From a virus, in the IMG/VR virus record IMGVR_UViG_3300047476_001516, positions 1-30,601 of that record: 30,601 nt of DNA; one strand, written 5' to 3'. Position numbers and translations under genes: made by a program. Shown here piece after piece: positions 1 to 5,095 of this stretch; position 1 is the stretch's first letter, and each line of letters opens with the position of its first letter. The notes under the pieces were generated by a model. That model ran no database searches. It was given only the letters and a program-made list of their open reading frames with translations, and was not told where the DNA came from.

Positions 1-314
1 ATGCCCATTTTCTCCGGGCCGGTGCCTATATCGTGCGCAAGACTGTCGATTGATGCCATCCCGGCAATGACGCGATTGGACCCAGGGCAACACATATAGA
101 TCGGATCTCTTTCTATTAGGGTCACTTGGAGTTCGGGCGAGATTCGTTTCAATGCCCTTGCCGCATTCATGCCGGCAAATCCTCCACCGGCAACGAGCAC
201 CCTGGCCTTGCTCAGATCACTGGCTTTGCCGGGGGTATCTTTGCATGCACCCAGTAACAGGCCCCCGCATCCTAGTCCGAGCGATAGAAAATGTCTGCGA
301 GAGATGGCTGGCAT
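1..314 (-). CDS. fccB: Flavocytochrome c sulfide dehydrogenase, FAD subunit (partial, C-terminus off window)
   Basis: The first 104 residues are visible; the rest lies beyond base 1. The N-terminus has a twin-arginine signal (SRRHFLSLG, then a hydrophobic run ending LLLGAC), so the protein should be exported folded with its FAD. Residues 38-50 hold the dinucleotide-binding signature VLVAGGGFAGMNA, followed by an acidic strand end (VTLIERD). The YMCCPGSN stretch resembles the region in flavocytochrome c/sulfide:quinone reductase flavoproteins that carries a redox cysteine. Known role of the family: oxidise sulfide in the periplasm and pass electrons to the cytochrome subunit. Its ATG lies one base after the stop of the upstream cytochrome gene, so the two are one operon. 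The region is GC-richer than the phage-like DNA to the right and reads as bacterial chromosome. A related FAD-dependent oxidoreductase is possible. Confidence 0.8.
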   Translation of the reverse strand, partial: MPAISRRHFLSLGLGCGGLLLGACKDTPGKASDLSKARVLVAGGGFAGMNAARALKRISPELQVTLIERDPIYMCCPGSNRVIAGMASIDSLAHDIGTGPEKMG

Positions 315-315
315 G

Positions 316-624
316 TCAGGGTTTTTTGCTGAAATGGTCGGCCAATTTCACCAGATCCGTGTCGCTGAAGCCTTTGGCGATCCGGTTCATGACAGTTGCC
401 GGGCGATCACCTTGTTTGAAGCTTCGCATGGCTTCAAGAAACAGATGCCTGTCCATCCCATTTACGGGCGGTAATGAGCCATATCCATACCCTTCGGTTC
501 CATGGCAGCCAGCGCATCCATGGGTAATGGCCTCGGCATCGGAATTCACCGCATGAACCTGTTGGGACATCATCAGCCAAGCGATGGTTAGCCACCTATT
601 CGAATGTATATTATTAAATATCAA
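316..624 (-). CDS. fccA: Small cytochrome c, partner subunit of flavocytochrome c
   Basis: A 102-residue protein with an N-terminal hydrophobic segment and a likely Sec cleavage site after QQVHA, then a single haem-binding CxxCH (CAGCH, about residues 38-42) in a class I cytochrome c fold. A conserved-looking GYGYGSLPPVNG stretch and a methionine-containing C-terminal helix (MNRIAKGFSD) follow, the latter a possible axial-ligand region. In the family this subunit accepts electrons from the FAD subunit in the periplasm. It is followed after one base by the FAD subunit, which supports the assignment. There is no clear Shine-Dalgarno sequence before the ATG. Several other short c-type cytochromes look similar, so the specific name rests mainly on the neighbour. 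Confidence 0.75.
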   Translation of the reverse strand: MIFNNIHSNRWLTIAWLMMSQQVHAVNSDAEAITHGCAGCHGTEGYGYGSLPPVNGMDRHLFLEAMRSFKQGDRPATVMNRIAKGFSDTDLVKLADHFSKKP

Positions 625-760
625 TTTGATAGCGATGGTTGATGGGTGGTTTTCAAGCGGATCAGGGCGGTCGGTTCGAAGCGATTCTAACGCATGAAAG
701 ATCGTGAATTAGGGTCATGTCAGCACCTCGATTCATGCCAAAGCCTCATGGAAAAAGGGG

Positions 761-783
761 TGCGACAAAATGTCGCATTTTTT
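761..783. promoter_or_regulatory. 17-bp palindrome with T-run just upstream of the pmoC -35 box
   Basis: TGCGACA-AAA-TGTCGCA is a perfect 7-bp inverted repeat followed by six T. It has the form of an intrinsic terminator on the plus strand, yet no plus-strand gene is visible upstream. Its position directly against the -35 box makes an operator or insulator equally possible. Confidence 0.5.
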
Positions 784-784
784 A

Positions 785-812
785 TTGACAGGGTTTTGCT
801 GGGTGGTAGACT
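785..812 (+). promoter_or_regulatory. Sigma70-like promoter of pmoC
   Basis: TTGACA at 785-790 is a perfect -35 hexamer. After a 16-base spacer, TAGACT at 807-812 matches four of six -10 positions. Methanotroph pmoCAB operons are known to use sigma70-type promoters. This is a host-type and not a phage-late promoter, which fits a gene taken with its bacterial upstream region. Confidence 0.55.
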
Positions 813-936
813 GCCCCCCACTCCGAGGAACGGGGTACAGGCAGATTGTCCGACGACAGCCTGACTGGATGTGGCCAGGGACGACCATCCAACCGGTGCC
901 TAGCACCACAACCACAAACCAAAAGAGGTAACTACT

Positions 937-2723
937 ATGGCAGCTACAACTGCAAGTGGCGTTGGCGCAGCGGATCTTCCGTTGCTCGACAAAAAATGGC
1001 TCACCTTCGCATTCGCCATCTATGCTGTGTTCTACGCATGGGTACGCTGGTATGAAGGCGTCTATGGCTGGTCCGCCGGTCTCGACTCATTCGCACCCGA
1101 GTTCGAAACCTACTGGATGAACTTCCTGTACACCGAAATCGTCCTGGAAGTCGTCACCGCCTCCATCCTGTGGGGCTACATCTGGAAGTCCCGTGACCGC
1201 AACCTGGCGGCTATCACCCCGCGTGAAGAGCTGCGTCGCAACATGACCCACCTGGTCTGGCTGTTTGCTTACGCCAACGCCATCTACTGGGGCGCTTCCT
1301 ACTTCACCGAGCAGGACGGCACCTGGCATCAGACGATCGTGCGTGACACCGACTTCACCCCGTCACACATCATCGAGTTCTACCTGAGCTACCCGATCTA
1401 CATCATCACCGGCTTCGGCGCCTTCCTGTACGCCAAGACCCGTCTGCCTTTCTTCGCAGAAGGTCTGTCCCTGCCCTACCTGGTGACTGTGGTTGGTCCG
1501 TTCATGATCCTGCCGAACGTAGGTCTGAACGAATGGGGTCAAAATGGCTCCTACACTCAGTAATGAGTGTAGAAAACTGCTCTAATTGCTGGGAACTCCT
1601 ACTGGGACAATCAGCAGCCAAGCTCAGAAATGAGAAGGTTCAACGACTAGATCGCAAGATCGTACATCCAAGTGGATGGAAATGGGCAGAATCCCGTGAT
1701 GGGATTAAGATATAGTCTGGTCTTACAGGTAACTGTAAGCAGTTTCAATAAGAAACGGTATAAGAGTAACGAACTTATATGAACAAAACACATACTTTTT
1801 GGTTTCAACGTAAGCCACTTTAAGCAGTAATGTTTATAGAAAACCACTTTAATTGCTGGAAACTCCTACTGGGACAATCAGCAGCCAAGCTCAGAAATGA
1901 GAAGGTTCAACGACTAGCCGAAAGGCGTACACTCAAGCGAGTGGAAATGGGTGGGATCCTACTGGGATCAAGATATAGTCTGAACTGTATGGTAACATAC
2001 AGCAGTCCTAAAAGGACGGATAAGAATTTAGCGAATCTTATTGAACACGATGTTATGGAAGAACTTTTTGTCGCTCAATTGGGGCGCTTATAATCGCGAG
2101 ATTATAATGAAAACTCTGTGAATTCGGTGAACATCTCAATGCTGAGACAATACCGAGCCAAGCCCTGATTATAGGGAAGGTGTAACGACTATTCCGAAAG
2201 GAAGTACCATCAAGTGATGGGAAGCGCAGAGCAACTGATTGAATCAGTTGAAGAGATAGTCTGATCTATGTGGTAACGCATAGCAGTTCCTTTTGGAACG
2301 AGTAAGTATTAACGAAACTTACTGAACATTGCGCCATTGCACTATGGCTTCGTTTTCTTCGGTTAATAACTAGCCGCTTAATATAGCGATGTATTATGAA
2401 AAACTCCTTTAATTGCTGGAAACTCCCACTGGGACAATCAGCAGCCAAGCCCGAAAGGGAAGGTTCAACGACTAGCCGCAAGGCGTAGGATCAAGTGATC
2501 CGAAATGGGGAGCAACCAGAAATGGTTGAAGATATAGTCTGATCTGTGTGGCAACATGCAGCGGTTCTTAAAAAGAACGGTATAAGTATAACGAACTTAT
2601 ATGAACACATTGTGGTTAGCACTGGCGATTGCTGGAGTTCTACTCCAAGTATTTGCTAGTTTCGGTAATTTAATCGGAAAGGACATTGTTGAAGCGGTAG
2701 ATAGTGGATTGATTGCGAAGTAA
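937..2723 (+). CDS. pmoC: Particulate methane monooxygenase subunit C, split by four group I introns
   Basis: Predicted join 937-1539, 1791-1803, 2053-2075, 2334-2363, 2613-2723, giving 780 coding bases and 259 residues, the normal PmoC length. PmoC is an integral membrane subunit of the copper enzyme that oxidises methane to methanol. Exon 1 covers residues 1-201 and ends NEWG. Exon 2 supplies HTFW and the first base of F, exon 3 finishes F and gives MEELFVA, exon 4 gives [10 protein letters not shown], and exon 5 gives WLALAIAG to the end (LIAK). All copper ligands by homology to Methylococcus PmoC are present: D127, H131, H144 (CuC) and N198, H202, H216 (CuD), at a constant offset of 29. 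Unspliced translation stops at 1561. The start has AGAGG at 924-928. Exon 1 uses GC-rich, CTG-type codons; exons 2-5 use AT-rich codons like the phage genes. No pmoA or pmoB is visible. Splicing is inferred, not shown. Confidence 0.93.
1540..1790 (+). ncRNA. Group I intron 1 of pmoC (251 nt, no ORF)
   Basis: Core signatures are present: R-type GGTTCAACGACTAG at 1637-1650 and S-type AAGATATAGTCT at 1707-1718. P1 pairs exon end GGGGT with GCTCC at 1547-1551, with the expected U.G pair at the splice site. P2 is a 9-bp hairpin (CTACACTCA/TGAGTGTAG, GTAA loop) at 1551-1572. A 3-bp P10 (CAT with ATG at 1545-1547) and the spacing from a conserved GAACA seen in introns 2-4 both place the 3' splice site after 1790. 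That makes the last intron base A, not the usual G. Nearly identical in core and P9 hairpin to the intron at 8680-8930. It interrupts between G201 and copper ligand H202. Confidence 0.9.
1804..2052 (+). ncRNA. Group I intron 2 of pmoC (249 nt, no ORF)
   Basis: R element around 1904-1917 and S element AAGATATAGTCT near 1970-1981. P1: exon 2 end TGGT pairs with GCCA, with U.G at the splice site. P10: exon 3 start TTATG pairs with CGTAA immediately 5' of the P1 strand, a 5-bp match that fixes the 3' site. The intron ends in G at 2052, ten bases from the start of the conserved GAACA. It splits the phenylalanine codon between exon 2 and exon 3. A block of about 65 bases covering the P/Q and R elements is almost identical to intron 1. 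Confidence 0.92.
2076..2333 (+). ncRNA. Group I intron 3 of pmoC (258 nt, no ORF, divergent)
   Basis: The most divergent copy: R-type GGTGTAACGACTA and S-type GAGATAGTCT (about 2253-2262) are recognisable. P1: CGCT at the exon 3 end with GGCG, U.G at the splice site; P10: CCA of exon 4 with TGG. An 8-bp hairpin (TTATAATC/GATTATAA, GCGA loop) at 2089-2108 matches the P2 position of intron 1. It ends in G at 2333, again ten bases from the GAACA start. It lies two codons before copper ligand H216. Confidence 0.9.
2364..2612 (+). ncRNA. Group I intron 4 of pmoC (249 nt, no ORF)
   Basis: P1 pairs CGGT at the exon 4 end with GCCG, with U.G at the splice site. P10 pairs exon 5 start TGGTTA with TAACTA just upstream of the P1 strand (six pairs, one wobble). 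The R element GGTTCAACGACTAG and S element AAGATATAGTCT are intact. It ends in G at 2612. The 3' end (TATAAG stem, GAACA) closely matches introns 1 and 2. Splicing joins FFG to WLALAIAG in frame. Confidence 0.92.
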
Positions 2724-2743
2724 TTCGTGATTGTCTAATACAG

Positions 2744-2770
2744 AAAAGGGAGCTATGCTCCCTTTTCTTT
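2744..2770. terminator. Bidirectional terminator between pmoC and the GIY-YIG gene
   Basis: A 10-bp stem AAAAGGGAGC/GCTCCCTTTT with TAT loop, followed by a T-rich tail on the plus strand and TTTTC on the minus strand. It lies 20 bases after the pmoC stop. The stop codon of the convergent endonuclease gene is in its loop, so it probably ends both transcripts. Confidence 0.85.
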
Positions 2771-3514
2771 TGTCTTTTGTTTACAATTGTCTCCGTGATA
2801 TCTTGTCATGTTGCCTCCACTGCCCACGTGTCCACAATGTGGACAAACTTTTGTTTTCATATTTCGTTTTTTAAAAACCCTATCTTTTAACCAACCTGGT
2901 TGAACATTCTCGTCAAGAACATAATAATCTTGCTCTCCGTCATTCCACCATTTAAAATCGCCTCTATCCCTCGTGTTTGCGCTTTCCGACATTTTTGCAA
3001 TAGTCTCATTGGAATACACATTCGTTCGACCTTTATTCCAAGGAACTTGTCCAGTTTTTTTGTTTTTGTTCCAAGGAGTGGAACCCTTTTTGGATCGACT
3101 CATTGTTTCGCGATATTCGTTAGTTCGTGGTGGTTTCTTTTTTCCTTTCCCCATTCTTCCTACTTCGGCCAGTTTTATTTTTGTTTCTGGTGTGTGTTTG
3201 TATCCTATTGTTCCCTCGCCTCCCTCTGTCATGTTGTATCCATTGCTATCGGGAAAATAAATGCAACTATTGAATTCTCGGATAAAATATGGTTCCATCT
3301 CTTTCAGTGTATGGATAGCATCTGATGATTGGTATATTGCTTCCCATTCAAAAGAATCCCAACCGTATTTTCTTAGACTTCTGTGAAAAACGTGATTTCC
3401 TATCTTCATCGCGGTCTTGTGTTCTGCTTGACGTTTAGGCCAATTGGAATCGTATCCTATGTAACACTTTCCTGAAATTTTGTGAGTTGCCTTATATATA
3501 GTATAAATATTCAT
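2753..3514 (-). CDS. Free-standing GIY-YIG homing endonuclease with NUMOD-type and zinc-finger regions
   Basis: A 253-residue protein. The start at 3514 is chosen over an upstream ATG at 3562 because GGAGGA precedes it and the GIY-YIG domain begins at once (MNIYTIYKATHKISGK, then CYIGYD). The catalytic pattern is visible: Y of the first motif, YIG, an arginine in the following helix (WPKRQAEH) and a glutamate in EPYFIREF. A segment GYKHTPETKIKLAEV matches the NUMOD3 style of DNA-binding motif. The C-terminus has a CPHCGHVGSGGNM...H...NC zinc-finger-like motif common in phage endonucleases. Such enzymes cut intron- or gene-less alleles to spread themselves or neighbouring introns. It sits tail-to-tail with pmoC, which carries four ORF-less introns, so it may drive their homing in trans. 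It is preceded by a structured leader shared with the other two GIY-YIG genes. Confidence 0.85.
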   Translation of the reverse strand: MNIYTIYKATHKISGKCYIGYDSNWPKRQAEHKTAMKIGNHVFHRSLRKYGWDSFEWEAIYQSSDAIHTLKEMEPYFIREFNSCIYFPDSNGYNMTEGGEGTIGYKHTPETKIKLAEVGRMGKGKKKPPRTNEYRETMSRSKKGSTPWNKNKKTGQVPWNKGRTNVYSNETIAKMSESANTRDRGDFKWWNDGEQDYYVLDENVQPGWLKDRVFKKRNMKTKVCPHCGHVGSGGNMTRYHGDNCKQKTKEKGA

Positions 3515-3583
3515 TGCTGATAGTCCTCCATAGACTGTTAGGGTAGTTAGGTGCGCTAACACCGTGAACTACACTTATTTATC
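3515..3583 (-). ncRNA. Conserved structured leader, copy A (late promoter + covarying hairpin + RBS)
   Basis: Reading on the minus strand: GATAAATA (3583-3576), AGT, outer stem GTAGTT/AACTAC, bulge CAC, inner stem GGTG/CACC, loop TTAGCG, single T, then CCTAACA and GGAGGA before ATCAGCA-ATG. Both stems are perfect and differ in sequence from those of copies B (7653-7719) and C (9971-10040), while the bulge, loop, CTAA and RBS regions are kept. The loop TTAG could pair with the downstream CTAA. Confidence 0.8.
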
Positions 3584-3606
3584 TCGCAGACTTCACGCCA
3601 TCAACA

Positions 3607-4227
3607 ATGCAATACGACACAAGAACATATGAAGAAAAATTTGCTCAACGATGGCTATGTGAAATGCCCCGTAGAACTGGATATCCAGGTAGCCCACTTG
3701 ATTTTTACAACATTGAATCGCTGATCAATGAGATGACCAACGTAGGATACCAAATCTTATCTTTTGGCAATGAATTATATGGGTTGGATACTGGTGATAC
3801 TAAATTTTTTTGGTTAGGCAATGATATGCAGATCGTTACAGAATTGCATTCATTTGAGCGAGCAATGGCTGTATCGGTTACTGCAAAAAATCCAGATGTT
3901 ACATCACACTATCATGCCAGTGATTTATATCAATCAATATTAAATCAGACAAACATTCCTTTGTTATTCAGCGGAGAACAAATGTCTACTGGCGGCGAGG
4001 GTATTTGGCGATGGTTGATGAAAAACGGAAACGTGTTAGCATACAAACCAAATGATCCTAAGCATTTTAAGCGATTAAGGACTATTGATGATTTTGAATC
4101 ATTGATTGGTGATACTGATGAATTTACTCAGTATAGATTTATTTTGAGTCCGAATAACATGAATTTAATGGAACATTATTCCTCATTTGAGATGATGCGA
4201 ATTTATCGTAATGTTCATGGAATATGA
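3607..4227 (+). CDS. Hypothetical phage protein, 206 aa
   Basis: I do not recognise this 206-residue protein. It is mixed alpha/beta in look, with no signal peptide, membrane segment or cysteine motif. The N-terminus is charged (TYEEKFAQRW); central features include GVGYQILSFG-like hydrophobic strands and an LLFSGEQMSTGGEGIWRWL segment. There is no clear ribosome-binding site before the ATG, and no in-frame alternative start upstream before the divergent leader, so the start is uncertain. It ends at a strong terminator. AT-rich codon use matches the phage genes around it. Confidence 0.7.
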   Translation: MQYDTRTYEEKFAQRWLCEMPRRTGYPGSPLDFYNIESLINEMTNVGYQILSFGNELYGLDTGDTKFFWLGNDMQIVTELHSFERAMAVSVTAKNPDVTSHYHASDLYQSILNQTNIPLLFSGEQMSTGGEGIWRWLMKNGNVLAYKPNDPKHFKRLRTIDDFESLIGDTDEFTQYRFILSPNNMNLMEHYSSFEMMRIYRNVHGI

Positions 4228-4253
4228 AAAAGCCCCGATTAAGGGGCTTTTTG
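4228..4253. terminator. Bidirectional terminator after the 206-aa gene
   Basis: Nine-bp stem AAAAGCCCC/GGGGCTTTT with a GATTAA loop, beginning immediately after the stop codon. It has T-runs in both directions and can also serve the convergent gene ending at 4352. The AGCCCCGATT...GGGGCT core recurs in the terminators at 9760 and 11233. Confidence 0.85.
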
Positions 4254-4351
4254 CTATCGCTCAAACATTAAGCACCGATTGAGCGAATGATGGGTTAACA
4301 TAATGCGGGCGAGCCAGGTGCTTTTGTTATTTAGCTTTATGATTGTGATAG

Positions 4352-4609
4352 TTAAATTTTCTTAACGGTTACCGAGGTTACATCACTGATCTTGGAGCAT
4401 TCTGCCGCAATATCGGCATACTTTTCTTTTAGAGCTTTTGAATCAATCGTGGTGCGAGATGCGGTAGTTACCTTTACCTCATATTGGTCACAAGTGAAGC
4501 TACCGTTAGCTTTCAGTGTGGCTTTCAGTGCATCGGCTTGCTCGGTGAGCGCCTTGATTTGAGCGTTGATTGCGAACAGGTCGGCTGCTACTTCGTTGAT
4601 GTTGCTCAT
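4352..4609 (-). CDS. Small early phage protein, 85 aa, helical
   Basis: The start at 4609 (MSNINEVAADL) is chosen over a longer frame from 4744 because it lies just after a consensus sigma70 promoter and a GAGGA site shared with the gene at 5020. Residues 8-35 form a predicted amphipathic, probably coiled-coil helix (NAQIKALTEQADALKATLKA), followed by a small beta region (YEVKVTTASRTTIDSKAL). This pattern is common in short phage proteins of unknown function. No function is assigned. The host-type promoter suggests early expression. Confidence 0.75.
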   Translation of the reverse strand: MSNINEVAADLFAINAQIKALTEQADALKATLKANGSFTCDQYEVKVTTASRTTIDSKALKEKYADIAAECSKISDVTSVTVKKI

Positions 4610-4643
4610 GGTTGCTTCCTCGTTGTTGGTTGGTATGGAGAGT

Positions 4644-4671
4644 ATTATACAGAATGATTTCAGAACGTCAA
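4644..4671 (-). promoter_or_regulatory. Sigma70-type early promoter for the 85-aa gene
   Basis: On the minus strand, TTGACG at 4671-4666, a 16-base spacer and TATAAT at 4649-4644. It lies within a block of about 70 bases (4610-4679) that is nearly identical to the region upstream of the gene at 5020. Confidence 0.85.
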
Positions 4672-4689
4672 CTGTTTGCTGTAAAAAAT

Positions 4690-4697
4690 GATAAATA
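4690..4697 (+). promoter_or_regulatory. Late-promoter-like GATAAATA pointing into a short terminated segment
   Basis: GATAAATA on the plus strand lies 37 bases before a plus-oriented terminator at 4734-4762. No convincing gene lies between. It could drive a small RNA of about 60 nt, or be a chance match in AT-rich DNA. Confidence 0.35.
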
Positions 4698-4733
4698 CTT
4701 GAATCAGGGAAGATGCTACAATAACAAGGACAT

Positions 4734-4762
4734 GGGGCAAACATTCGTTTGCCCCTTCTTTT
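4734..4762 (+). terminator. Intrinsic terminator, plus orientation
   Basis: Nine-bp stem GGGGCAAAC/GTTTGCCCC with ATTC loop, then TTCTTTT. The T-run is on the plus strand only; the minus-strand side has none, so it does not obviously serve the minus-strand gene ending at 4772. Confidence 0.7.
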
Positions 4763-4771
4763 GTACTATTG

Positions 4772-5020
4772 CTACACGTAACCCTTTGCTGCGCATTGAA
4801 GCGAGAAGAAAGTAGCTTCTCTCTTTGATGAGAAGGTGTATGATTCTTCTGATTTTAGTGTATTTGGCTCAAACCAATATACCTTCCAATTTTTGGAATC
4901 GCGAACAATCTTAGCCGTTCCATGCTGACCACGATAGTAGATATCACCGTAGTGGCCTTTCTCTGTCTTACATTGTGTCTTCAGTTCGGTAATGGCTGGA
5001 ATCAGATACGCTGTGTTCAT
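4772..5020 (-). CDS. Small early phage protein, 82 aa
   Basis: An 82-residue protein I do not recognise. The sequence has lysine-rich and aromatic segments (YGDIYYRGQHGTAKIVRD, WKVYWFEPN), suggesting a small beta-sheet domain and a C-terminal helix. No membrane segment. The start at 5020 follows GAGGA and a consensus promoter that is a near copy of the one before the 85-aa gene, so the two are likely co-regulated early genes with independent promoters. Confidence 0.75.
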   Translation of the reverse strand: MNTAYLIPAITELKTQCKTEKGHYGDIYYRGQHGTAKIVRDSKNWKVYWFEPNTLKSEESYTFSSKREATFFSLQCAAKGYV

Positions 5021-5051
5021 TGTTGCTTCCTCGTTGTTTGGTATGGCGAGA

Positions 5052-5079
5052 ATTATACAGAATGATTTGAGAATGTCAA
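5052..5079 (-). promoter_or_regulatory. Consensus sigma70 early promoter for the 82-aa gene
   Basis: Minus strand TTGACA at 5079-5074, a 16-base spacer and TATAAT at 5057-5052. Both hexamers are perfect. The leader to the ATG (CCATACCAA...CGAGGAAGCAAC) is shared with the promoter copy at 4644-4671. Confidence 0.88.
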
Positions 5080-5095
5080 CTGTTTTTTAGAAAAG

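Larger units (their letters stand above)
625..936. other. Intergenic region between divergent fccAB and pmoC
   Basis: A 312-base non-coding stretch. It holds a palindrome at 761-777, a sigma70-like promoter for pmoC at 785-812 and a leader of about 120 bases before the pmoC start. I see no gene, RNA gene or mobile element in it. A short minus-strand open frame at 733-915 has no recognisable domain and overlaps the promoter. Confidence 0.7.

Noticed and set aside
1087-1329. Minus-strand 80-aa frame within pmoC exon 1
   Set aside because: Antisense shadow of a GC-rich conserved gene.
1533-2093. Plus-strand frames at 1533-1715 and 1830-2093
   Set aside because: They run through the introns; the second one includes exon 3 (MEELFVA) only by chance. 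No start signals and no protein logic.
2266-2481. Minus-strand frames across the introns (1647-1847, 2266-2481)
   Set aside because: They fall on the antisense of conserved group I intron structure and contain translated core elements, so they are shadows.
2900-3325. Plus-strand 141-aa and 95-aa frames opposite the first GIY-YIG gene
   Set aside because: The minus-strand gene has clear domains; the plus frames are hydrophobic shadows.
4610-4744. Longer N-terminus of the 85-aa gene starting at 4744
   Set aside because: It would read through a consensus promoter and its leader; the extra sequence is cysteine/proline-rich nonsense.
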